A stretch of DNA of 64,000 bases from JBOFBH01 sp051657715. GTDB taxonomy: Bacteria; Actinomycetota; Actinomycetes; Actinomycetales; Angustibacteraceae. Of the stretch, positions 42,327 through 49,238 are shown piece by piece. Numbering within the stretch: the stretch's first letter is position 1; every line of letters starts with the position of its first letter. The stretch lies in the NCBI GenBank assembly GCA_051657715.1, contig JBOFLF010000004.1, positions 1 to 64,000 on the forward strand, read 5' to 3'. The notes below the pieces were generated by a model. The model was not told the origin of the DNA. It did no database searches and saw nothing but the letters and a program-made list of their open reading frames with translations. A program made the position numbers and the translations under genes.

Positions 42327-42485
42327 TTAGGCCTTGCCCAGGATGCGGTTCAGGTTCGTCCCGCACACCGAGCAGACACCTTTCGCCATCCGTCGGCCGT
42401 TGGTCTCCACGACCCGGCCCTCGGTGGAGCGCTTCTCCTTGCACTTCACGCAGTAGAACTCGCCGCTCCAGGTCTCATCAGCCAT
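42327..42485 (-). CDS. DUF5679 zinc-ribbon small protein
   Basis: 52 aa. YCVKCKEKR and VCSVCGTNLNRILGK supply two CxxC pairs, a rubredoxin-like zinc ribbon. This is the widespread actinobacterial 'DUF5679' small protein; function unknown. The ATG at 42483-42485 follows AGGAGC (reading the minus strand: AAGGAGCACCTTC ATG). It has its own hairpin terminator downstream. Confidence 0.92.
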   Translation of the reverse strand: MADETWSGEFYCVKCKEKRSTEGRVVETNGRRMAKGVCSVCGTNLNRILGKA

Positions 42486-43050
42486 GAAGGTGCTCCTTGT
42501 CTCGATCAATGAACGTACCGGCGGCGGCCCCTGCCGTGGTGCGTCAGGCAGTGCCTGCGGGTCGCGTGCTGGGAAGGTCCCCTGCTCGCCAGCTGGCCCA
42601 CGATAGACCACGTACCGTCGACCAGCTGTTCGACATGCTGCCGTGGGACATGCCGCCCTCAGACATGCGAAACCCCCCAGGCCGCGCGCGGGCACCTGCT
42701 TCGTCCCCGGAAGCAGGTTGACCGGGTTATCCCAGGGGGTTTCGTGGCTCGCCACGCTAGGTGGCACATCGGGCCTGGTCAATCTCGAACGTCCCCACCC
42801 TGGGGACACAGCCGTGGACATCCTGGGGACCGGCCGGATCTCACCTGTGGGTGAATGGTGTACGACGTTGTGGACGCAAGGTGTGTACAGCCGTACCGAG
42901 GCATTTCTGAGCTGCTGATATGTCGTTCCCCATGGTGTGGAGGAAATCTTTATCGGGTCAGCGTGGCGATAACGGCTTTTCGTGACGCGATGTCCGCCAG
43001 GCGGACATGGGTTGCCTTTCCGGGGACACCGCGAGAGGTACCGTGCCGAG
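42486..43050. other. Divergent intergenic region (565 bp) with a structured element
   Basis: Lies between the minus-strand DUF5679 gene and the plus-strand YgjP-like peptidase. It holds a 15-bp degenerate array (42631-42675), a large nested inverted repeat (42668-42744) and about 300 bp of relatively AT-richer DNA (42840-43000) that should contain the promoter of the peptidase. No ORF here has a credible family match. Confidence 0.65.
42668..42744. ncRNA. Nested inverted repeat, candidate structured leader or sRNA
   Basis: Outer arms CGAAACCCCC (42668-42677) and GGGGGTTTCG (42735-42744), 10 bp perfect, enclose an inner hairpin ACCTGCTTC (42694-42702) / GAAGCAGGT (42710-42718), 9 bp perfect. 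On the minus strand it would be in the 5' leader of the DUF5679 gene, 180 nt before its start. Confidence 0.4.
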
Positions 43051-43626
43051 GTGTCCGAGCGTGGGTCTCAGCTGTCGCCGGCCGTCACCCAGGACGGAGG
43101 CCGAGCGCAGGTCCAGGTCCGGCGCAGCCGACGTCGGCGGCGCACGGTGAGCGCGTATCGAGATGGCTCCCACATCGTGATCCTGGTTCCCGCGCGGTTC
43201 ACCCCGGCCGAGGAATCGCAGTGGGTGGCTCGGATGGTGCGGCGTCTGGAGGCGCGGGACCGGCGTCGTCGACCAAGCGACGGGCAGCTGTTGCGCCGGG
43301 CTCGTGAGCTGGCCGACCGATACCTCGGAGGGCAGGTTCAGCCGACATCGGTCGCCTGGGTCGACAACCAGCAGTCGCGATGGGGGTCGTGCACCCCGGC
43401 CACGGGGACCATCCGGATCAGCTCGCGGGTGCGGGGGATGCCGTCGTGGGTCGTCGACTACGTCCTGCTGCATGAGCTGGCGCACCTCATCGAGCCTCGG
43501 CACGGCCCGTCGTTCTGGGCGCTGCTGGAGTCCTACCCGCGTACCGAGCGTGCGCGCGGGTACCTCGAAGGAGTAGCGGCCGCGGCAGGTGTTGAAGGTC
43601 ACGACGGGTCGGCGCCTCAGGACTGA
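43051..43626 (+). CDS. YgjP-like (M48-type) metal-dependent hydrolase
   Basis: 191 aa from the GTG at 43051. It has the family's tryptophan segment NQQSRWGSCTPATGTIRIS and the zinc motif VLLHELAHLIEPRHGPSFW (HELxH plus a third histidine). The fold is a minimal zinc peptidase; members include SprT-like and WLM-type DNA-protein crosslink proteases, but YgjP itself is uncharacterised. The N-terminus is basic (VQVRRSRRRRRTVSAY) and may bind nucleic acid. The end overlaps the convergent Nudix gene by 10 bp. Confidence 0.9.
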   Translation: MSERGSQLSPAVTQDGGRAQVQVRRSRRRRRTVSAYRDGSHIVILVPARFTPAEESQWVARMVRRLEARDRRRRPSDGQLLRRARELADRYLGGQVQPTSVAWVDNQQSRWGSCTPATGTIRISSRVRGMPSWVVDYVLLHELAHLIEPRHGPSFWALLESYPRTERARGYLEGVAAAAGVEGHDGSAPQD

Positions 43627-44264
43627 CGGACGCGCCGGCCCGGCTCGCTAGCGTCGCGGGCTCTGTCTGACGGTCGCCGGGCTCTGTCAGACACGCAGGA
43701 TGTGGTGATCGAGGCGAGACGCTGGGGAAGGTCGGGAGCCACGTTGTCCGGCAACGCGTTCACCGGCCACCACCGCACGTCCAGGCTTTCCGTACTGGTC
43801 GTCGTGCGGGTCAGCGGGTCGGCCACCGTCAGGTAGGCCACGTCGAGGTGCTCGCGGCAGCGCCCGAACGCGGCAGCGAGCCCGTGCCGATTCAGCTGCC
43901 ACGGAATGGGCGGGTCCGGCAGCCGAAGCGAGATCAGCCCGGACTCCTCGATCGCTTCCCGGTGGGCCGCGGCAACCAGGGAACGGTCCGCGGACTCCAG
44001 GTGGCCACCGAGCTGCACCCAGAAACGTCCCTTGCGGTGCAAGGTGAGCAGCGTCTGACGGCAGCCCGGGTCGATGACGAAGCAGCTGGCGGTGAAGTGG
44101 TGGTGGTGACCGTCGCGCCACAGCGCCTCAGGCTGCTGCCGCAGGTGCCGCAGGTAAGAATGGCGAAGCCGATCCTGCTCGGTGGACGGTGCCTGCCAGG
44201 TGGTGAGGGTCCGGCGAATGTCCTCGGCGAGGCTCACCGCTCGTCGGCGCCCGAGCCACGTCAC
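43617..44264 (-). CDS. Nudix hydrolase
   Basis: 215 aa from the GTG at 44262-44264 (a second GTG, VSLAEDIRRTL, is possible). Nudix domain: CRQTLLTLHRKGRFWVQLGG, then a box GHLESADRSLVAAAHREAIEESGL matching Gx5Ex7REUxEExGU apart from the acidic residue after the glycine. This is the group of cytosolic NUDIX proteins often annotated as phosphohydrolases; the substrate is unknown. The C-terminus (about 30 residues) is repeat-derived, from a 19-20-bp direct repeat at 43653-43692. The start overlaps the DUF2342 gene stop (GTGA). Confidence 0.86.
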   Translation of the reverse strand: MTWLGRRRAVSLAEDIRRTLTTWQAPSTEQDRLRHSYLRHLRQQPEALWRDGHHHHFTASCFVIDPGCRQTLLTLHRKGRFWVQLGGHLESADRSLVAAAHREAIEESGLISLRLPDPPIPWQLNRHGLAAAFGRCREHLDVAYLTVADPLTRTTTSTESLDVRWWPVNALPDNVAPDLPQRLASITTSCVSDRARRPSDRARDASEPGRRVRQS

Positions 44265-45751
44265 GGGTCGGGAAGTGGCCGGGAACCGGTGCCTGGTTCG
44301 CCGTCGTTGCTGTGGCCGGTCTGCTGGTCGTGGGCGTCTTCGGTGGGTTCGCGGCCAGCCCTGTCGTCGAGCATGTCGGCGATCGCGGCGTCCAGGCCCG
44401 CTTCATGGGCGCTGACGGCGGTCCGCCGCTCTGCGTAGCCCAACGGGTCGTCCAGGTCGGCCGCGGACGGCAGCAGGTCTGGGTGCGTCCAGGCTGCGTC
44501 CCGTGCGGTCGTCCCGAGCTCGCGGGAGATGACCGCCCACAGCGCGGCGGCGTCTCGAAGCCGGCGTGGGCGAAGCTCCAGACCTACCAGGGTGGCGAAG
44601 GTCTGCTCGGCCGGACCACCGGTGGCACGGCGGCGACGCACGGCCTCCCGAAGCCGGCTCGCGTGGGTCAGTGGTGCGGCGGCGGCATCGGTCACCGTCT
44701 CCACCCATCCCTCGATCAACGCCAGCATCGTCTCCAACCGGTCCAGGACGACGCGTTGCGCGGGGGATGCCTGGGGTTCGAACAAACCGTTCGCCAACGC
44801 GGCCTGCAGCGCCTCGGTGTCCGTCGGGTCCACGTCGTGGACTGCGCTCTCGATCCGCTCGGTGTCGATCGAGATGCCGCGGGCGTACTCCTGGACCGCG
44901 CCGAGCAGGGTCGGGGGGAGCCACGGTACGTGGGCGAAGAGCCGGGACCGTGCTGCTTCGCGGATCGCCAGGTACAGCCGGACCTCCTGCACCGGGACGT
45001 CCAGGCCCGAGCCGAACTCCTCGATCGCCCGGGGCATGAGCACCACGCTGTCGGTGGCCACCAACGGCAGGCCGATCTCCGTGCCGCTGACCACCTCGGT
45101 GGCAAGGGTGCCGATGGCCCGCCCGACCTGAAGCCCGAAGACCGACGCGCCGACCTGCCGCATCATCGCTCCTGCCTGAGCGGCGAGCGGTTCGGGCAGA
45201 CTGGTGGCCAGCTCTGATGGCGTTTGACGGCCCAAGGCCTGGGTCATGGCGGAGGCGACGCTGGTGGCGACCGGCTCGACGACCTGCCGCCACACCGCGC
45301 GGGTGCCTTCCACCCACTCAGCCGCACTCCAGGCGAGTGCCCGAGCCCCGGCGGCTGGTAGTTCGGTGTGATCGGTCAACCAGGTGTCGGCCAGTCGCAC
45401 ATCGTCAGCGATCGCCCGAGCGACCGAAGACGGGACGGGTGGGTCCGTGTGCTCCATGACGACCTGTCGGGCCGCGTCACCAGCGAGCTGCCAGTTGACC
45501 GGACCCCCGTCGCCTGGTGTCGCGAGCATCCGTTGCATCTGCTGGAGCATCGCGTGTAGCTGGGTCGGCTCGACCTCACCGATACCGGCGGAACGCAGCA
45601 TGCTGGCGAGGGCCTGCGGGTCTTGGTCGGCCAGGCCGGACAACATGCGAGCGAACAGGTCGCCACTTGGGTCGGCGGAGTTCTCGGGTTGGTCGTCGGG
45701 TTGATCGTCAGACGGGTCGTCCGGACCGAAACCCATGGGGCGGTCGGCCAT
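44261..45751 (-). CDS. DUF2342 zinc-peptidase-like protein (Rv3195-type)
   Basis: 496 aa. Core: VNWQLAGDAARQVV, then QVGRAIGTLATEVVSGTEIG and the segment LYLAIREAARSRLFAHVPWL. In peptidase-like paralogues this last region reads HExxH (HEVAH), but here it is REAAR, so the zinc site is lost. The family is annotated 'zinc-dependent metalloprotease' or 'coenzyme F420 biosynthesis-associated', and neither is proven. The N-terminal 30 residues are acidic 12-bp repeats (DDQPDDQPENS). In an operon with the Nudix gene (GTGA overlap), divergent from the dehydrogenase-like gene. Confidence 0.87.
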   Translation of the reverse strand: MADRPMGFGPDDPSDDQPDDQPENSADPSGDLFARMLSGLADQDPQALASMLRSAGIGEVEPTQLHAMLQQMQRMLATPGDGGPVNWQLAGDAARQVVMEHTDPPVPSSVARAIADDVRLADTWLTDHTELPAAGARALAWSAAEWVEGTRAVWRQVVEPVATSVASAMTQALGRQTPSELATSLPEPLAAQAGAMMRQVGASVFGLQVGRAIGTLATEVVSGTEIGLPLVATDSVVLMPRAIEEFGSGLDVPVQEVRLYLAIREAARSRLFAHVPWLPPTLLGAVQEYARGISIDTERIESAVHDVDPTDTEALQAALANGLFEPQASPAQRVVLDRLETMLALIEGWVETVTDAAAAPLTHASRLREAVRRRRATGGPAEQTFATLVGLELRPRRLRDAAALWAVISRELGTTARDAAWTHPDLLPSAADLDDPLGYAERRTAVSAHEAGLDAAIADMLDDRAGREPTEDAHDQQTGHSNDGEPGTGSRPLPDP

Positions 45752-45881
45752 CCATCGCCTCCTGATCTGCCGTCATCCAGCGGTTATTCGCGCATGGTCG
45801 TGGGCTTCGCGGCACACACCTCGATCGGTGTCGCGCTGACGGCGTCTACCGTCGTGGAGACGATAACCAGGAAGGGGACCG

Positions 45882-46976
45882 ATGAGTTCCGCCGCCGTCG
45901 GAGCCGGCAATGCCGGCTCCCGCCCGGTCGTCGCTGTCGTGGGCGCTGCCACCCCGGTCGGCGCGGCCGTGTGCCGAGCGCTGATAGGCGTGTGTCCTGG
46001 CCAGGTGGCGGACGTTGTCGCGGTGGACGATCGACGCGGCTCGGTCGACCTGCCGTGGCGGGTCGGTCCACTTGACGACCCGAGCGTGGTCGCGCGGTTG
46101 CGCGGGGCCGACGTCGTTGTCCACGCCTGTGCGGCCGAGGATCTGGGTGCCCTGCTGACCGAGTCCGCCGATGAGCGCCGGTCGCGGCTTGTGAGGTCCG
46201 CCCAGGCGGTGGCGACCGCAGCTGCCGCTGTTGGTGCCCGACGGCTGCTGGCGATCACGAGCGCGATGGTGCTCGGTGCGGCCCCGGACAACCCCGTGCC
46301 GTTACTGGACGACGCGTCACCGTCGGCGGTCTTGGGCGATGGTGTGGTGGGTGACCTGATAGAGGTTGAGAGGGTGTGGGCCAGGGTGCCGGGCAGTCAT
46401 CCGGGTCTGGCGCTGACGGTGCTGCGTCCCGCGGCGTTGGTGGGCGAAGGCGTGGACACGGTGATGACCCGGCACTTCGAGGCGCCGCGGTTGTTGTACG
46501 TGCGGGACGCCGAGACCAGGTGGCAGTTCTGCCACGTCGACGACCTGGCGGCGGCCGTCGTTACCGCGGTCGTCACGGAGCTGACGGGGTCGTTGACCGT
46601 CGGGTGCGAGGGGTGGTTGAACCAGGACGACGTCGAGCGGTTGTCCGGGATGCGCAGGGTGGAGGTGCCAGTGTCCCTGGCGTTCAGCACCGCTCAACGG
46701 CTGCACCGGCTCGGCCTGTTGCCGACACCGGCCAGCGACCTGGCCTACGTCGTCCACCCGTGGGTGGTGTCCGCGAAGCGGCTCCAGGACGCCGGGTGGA
46801 GACCACGGCACGACAACGCGGATTGCCTGCGCCTGCTGTTGGGGCAGGTCCGCGGCCGGTACGCGGTGGCCGCTCGCCGGTTCGAGCACAAGGATGCCGC
46901 TCTGAGAGCGGCCGGCGCGGCCGTCGCGCTGGTGGGCACCGCTGCTGTGGTGCGTCGACGCCGACGGCGCACATGA
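45882..46976 (+). CDS. NAD-dependent epimerase/dehydratase-like protein
   Basis: 364 aa. An extended-SDR Rossmann domain starts VVAVVGAATPVGAAVCRAL (GxxxxxG variant of the nucleotide loop) with DVVAVDDRRG and DVVVHACAA. Substrate-domain segments are VLRPAALVGEGVD, QFCHVDDLAAAVV and the C-terminal HPWVVSAKRLQDAGWRP. The catalytic Tyr-Lys pair is not evident: the site where YxxxK would lie reads LIEVERVW. So it may be a sensor or atypical enzyme. A C-terminal hydrophobic helix (ALRAAGAAVALVGTAAVV) with an RRRRR tail suggests membrane attachment. Divergent from the DUF2342 operon. Confidence 0.82.
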   Translation: MSSAAVGAGNAGSRPVVAVVGAATPVGAAVCRALIGVCPGQVADVVAVDDRRGSVDLPWRVGPLDDPSVVARLRGADVVVHACAAEDLGALLTESADERRSRLVRSAQAVATAAAAVGARRLLAITSAMVLGAAPDNPVPLLDDASPSAVLGDGVVGDLIEVERVWARVPGSHPGLALTVLRPAALVGEGVDTVMTRHFEAPRLLYVRDAETRWQFCHVDDLAAAVVTAVVTELTGSLTVGCEGWLNQDDVERLSGMRRVEVPVSLAFSTAQRLHRLGLLPTPASDLAYVVHPWVVSAKRLQDAGWRPRHDNADCLRLLLGQVRGRYAVAARRFEHKDAALRAAGAAVALVGTAAVVRRRRRRT

Positions 46977-47044
46977 CAGACCTGAAGCCGCATTGACGGA
47001 CCTGGAGCGCAGCAGGACGGCAGGCCGGAGCGCAGGCGGGCAGG

Positions 47045-47593
47045 ATGATGAACGTGACGTCGCAGGAGGTGTCGATGGCTGTCGCTGAGATCCACCCACG
47101 TGTCCGACTGGCCGGGCTGCGGGACGCGCCGTTGTCGATCGACGAGGTCGTGTCGGCAGTGCTGAGTCCCAGCGTCGGCGGAGTCGTGGTGTTCATCGGA
47201 ACGGTCCGCGATGTGGACCGCGCGGGCGGCCCCTTACGACAAGGGCCAGAGCACAAGCAGCAGCCGGAGCAGCGGGGGGCACGCCAGGAACACCCGCCCG
47301 ATCGCGCCGTCGCGGCCTTGGACTACTCGGCACACCCCCGTGCCGAACTCGACCTGGCCCGGGTGGCCGCGCAGGTGGCTGACCGGCACGAGGTCGTGGC
47401 TCTCGCCGTCCTGCACCGGGTCGGAGCGCTGCAGGTGGGTGATGTGGCGGTGGCGCTCGCCGCGGGTGCACGTCACCGCCCGGCCGCGTTTGCTGCCGCA
47501 CGGGACGTGATCGACACGTTGAAGGCGACCGTGCCGATCTGGAAGCACCAGCAATTCGTGGACGGCGGGACGGAGTGGGTGGGGTTGCCGTGA
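47045..47593 (+). CDS. moaE: Molybdopterin synthase catalytic subunit MoaE
   Basis: 182 aa. MoaE core: SVGGVVVFIGTVRDVDR ... LDYSAHPRAELDLARVAA, HRVGALQVGDVAVALAA, and the catalytic-lysine segment TLKATVPIWKHQQFVDGG with TEWVG at the end. MoaE joins MoaD to insert two sulfurs into cPMP. A 24-27-residue glutamine/arginine-rich insertion (about 60-85, GPEHKQQPEQRGARQEH) breaks the usual short loop between 'TVRD' and 'LDYSAHP'; its DNA has the repeat-like look of other insertions here. MoaD is not in the window; the MoeZ-like enzyme at 22993 could activate it. Confidence 0.9.
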   Translation: MMNVTSQEVSMAVAEIHPRVRLAGLRDAPLSIDEVVSAVLSPSVGGVVVFIGTVRDVDRAGGPLRQGPEHKQQPEQRGARQEHPPDRAVAALDYSAHPRAELDLARVAAQVADRHEVVALAVLHRVGALQVGDVAVALAAGARHRPAAFAAARDVIDTLKATVPIWKHQQFVDGGTEWVGLP

Positions 47594-47628
47594 GCAAAGC
47601 CGTGAGCAAAAGCCGTGAGCAGAGGCGG
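47591..47628 (+). repeat. 12-13-bp tandem repeat x3 after moaE
   Basis: TGAGCAAAGCCG, TGAGCAAAAGCCG, TGAGCAGAGGCGG. The moaE stop codon is the first TGA of the array, so the array begins exactly at the end of the gene. Confidence 0.85.
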
Positions 47629-47702
47629 TGAGCCGGCCCCGCCCGCGTCGCGTCCCTGCGCGATCGAGTTAGGCTTCTCCCACATCGAGCACCCAAGGGG
47701 GT

Positions 47703-47945
47703 GTGGCGCGGGTGTCCAGTGCGCCGTTCTGGGTTTGGCTGTTGCTGCCGGTGGTGGTCACGGTGGTCGTTCTGGTCCTGGCCGTAGCTCGGCACAGCCG
47801 GCGCTGGGCCCGCAACACCGATGCCATCGCCGACTACGCCCGATTCAGCGCTGCCATGGTGCGGGTGCGCGGCGGCCCTGCCCGCGGCCCGAACGTTCGA
47901 GACCCAGCGGCGGACTCCACGGAGGATCCCGCGCATCGACGATGA
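47703..47945 (+). CDS. Small membrane protein
   Basis: 80 aa from GTG. One transmembrane helix (WVWLLLPVVVTVVVLVLAV, about residues 10-28), then a basic juxtamembrane stretch RHSRRWARNTDAIADYARFS and a low-complexity tail. It lies 19 bp before the Lon-like protease start on the same strand and is likely in its operon. I recognise no family; it may be a partner or regulator of the protease. Confidence 0.6.
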   Translation: MARVSSAPFWVWLLLPVVVTVVVLVLAVARHSRRWARNTDAIADYARFSAAMVRVRGGPARGPNVRDPAADSTEDPAHRR

Positions 47946-47964
47946 GCTACTCCGCGGAGCGGCG

Positions 47965-49104
47965 ATGAGCGACGGCCGACATGAGCCGGTGATAGATCTA
48001 CACGACCCGCCGCCAGATCCCTGGGGGGTGTCGCAGGTGCGCCCCAAACTGGGCCAGCGGGGCATGGTGATCCTGGTCACGGGTGCGCTGGCGATCGTCT
48101 TGGCAGCGGTGATGTCCATGCTGCCGGTGCCCTACGCGATCTACGGCCCGGGTCCGGCGACCGACGTGCTCGGGACGGTGGACGGCAAGCCGCTGATGAC
48201 CGTCTCGGGCGCTCGAAGCTACCGCCCGACTGGGCGCGGCGCGCTGGAGATGACCACCGTGGAGGTCTTCGGCGGTCCGGGTTCCCGGGTGTCGTTGATG
48301 GACGCGCTCCGTGGCTGGGGGTCCCCAGACCACACCGTCGTGCCCCGCGATCTGGTGTTTCCGCCTGGCCAGACGGCGAGCCAGGTGTCCGCCGACAATG
48401 TGCGGGAGATGACCGACTCGCAGCAGCGCGCGACCGCTGCCGGGCTGCGCGAGGCCGGGCTGCAGGTGCCCGAGCGGGTGTCGATCGCTGGCGTCCAACC
48501 CGACGTCCCGGCGGCTGACGTGCTCCGGGTCGGGGATGTGATCACCGCGGTGAACGGTCGCCGGGTGCGCAACGTGGCCACCATCCAGTCCACGGTGTCG
48601 ACGCTGGCCTCGGGTGCTCAGGTCCGGTTGACGGTGCGCCGAGCCGCTGAGGTGGTGCGGCCCTCGACGAGGACGACGACGGTGGATGGGCGGACGGTGC
48701 TCGGGGTGACCCTGCGATCCGCCTACGACTTCCCCGCGACTGTGCGGTTCGCCAACCAGGACGTCGGCGGGCCGAGCGCCGGCCTGATGTTCGCGCTGGG
48801 CATCTACGACCTGCTGACGCCCGGTGACCTGCCCGGCGGCCAGCGGGTCGCCGGCTCCGGCACGATCGACGGTGCTGGAGCGGTTGGACCGATCGGCGGT
48901 ATTGCCCAGAAGATGATCGGGGCTCGGGCCGCGGGTGCCACGTGGTTCCTGGCTCCGGGCGACAACTGTGACGACGTGGTCGGCCAGGTACCCGACGGCT
49001 TGCGGGTGGTCCGGGTCGCCGGGTTGCACCAGGCGCGCCTGGCCGTCCAGGACATCGCGGCCGGCCGGGGAGCTGGCTTGCCCTCGTGCTCCGCCTCCCG
49101 GTGA
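47965..49104 (+). CDS. PDZ-domain Lon-like serine protease (Rv3194c-type)
   Basis: 379 aa from the ATG at 47965 (a longer frame overlaps the small membrane gene). One N-terminal transmembrane helix (MVILVTGALAIVLAAVMSML, about 34-53) is followed by a long extracytoplasmic region. A PDZ domain is at about 150-235 (PAADVLRVGDVITAVNGRRV), and the Lon S16 catalytic domain at 250-360: nucleophile in NQDVGGPSAGLMFALG and catalytic Lys in GAVGPIGGIAQKMIGARAAG (Ser-Lys dyad). It has no ATPase, so it probably acts in the envelope without ATP. It precedes UPF0182, as in mycobacteria. Confidence 0.93.
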   Translation: MSDGRHEPVIDLHDPPPDPWGVSQVRPKLGQRGMVILVTGALAIVLAAVMSMLPVPYAIYGPGPATDVLGTVDGKPLMTVSGARSYRPTGRGALEMTTVEVFGGPGSRVSLMDALRGWGSPDHTVVPRDLVFPPGQTASQVSADNVREMTDSQQRATAAGLREAGLQVPERVSIAGVQPDVPAADVLRVGDVITAVNGRRVRNVATIQSTVSTLASGAQVRLTVRRAAEVVRPSTRTTTVDGRTVLGVTLRSAYDFPATVRFANQDVGGPSAGLMFALGIYDLLTPGDLPGGQRVAGSGTIDGAGAVGPIGGIAQKMIGARAAGATWFLAPGDNCDDVVGQVPDGLRVVRVAGLHQARLAVQDIAAGRGAGLPSCSASR

Positions 49105-49149
49105 GTTCGCGCGCGCCGGCTCTGCGTTCCACGTGGCGGGTCCATCTCC

Positions 49150-49205
49150 ACGTCCAGGTCCATGTCCTGGTCATGTCCAGCTCCTGGGTTCCAGGACCTG
49201 GACGT
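49150..49205. terminator. Perfect 12-bp inverted repeat between the protease and UPF0182 genes
   Basis: Arms ACGTCCAGGTCC (49150-49161) and GGACCTGGACGT (49194-49205) with a 32-nt loop containing further CCTGG/CCAGG pairings. Possible terminator for the Lon-like gene, or an operator/leader structure for the UPF0182 gene, whose GTG starts 34 bp later. Confidence 0.5.
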
Positions 49206-49238
49206 GAATGACCCAGCTGGCACAGGTACGTTGACCCG

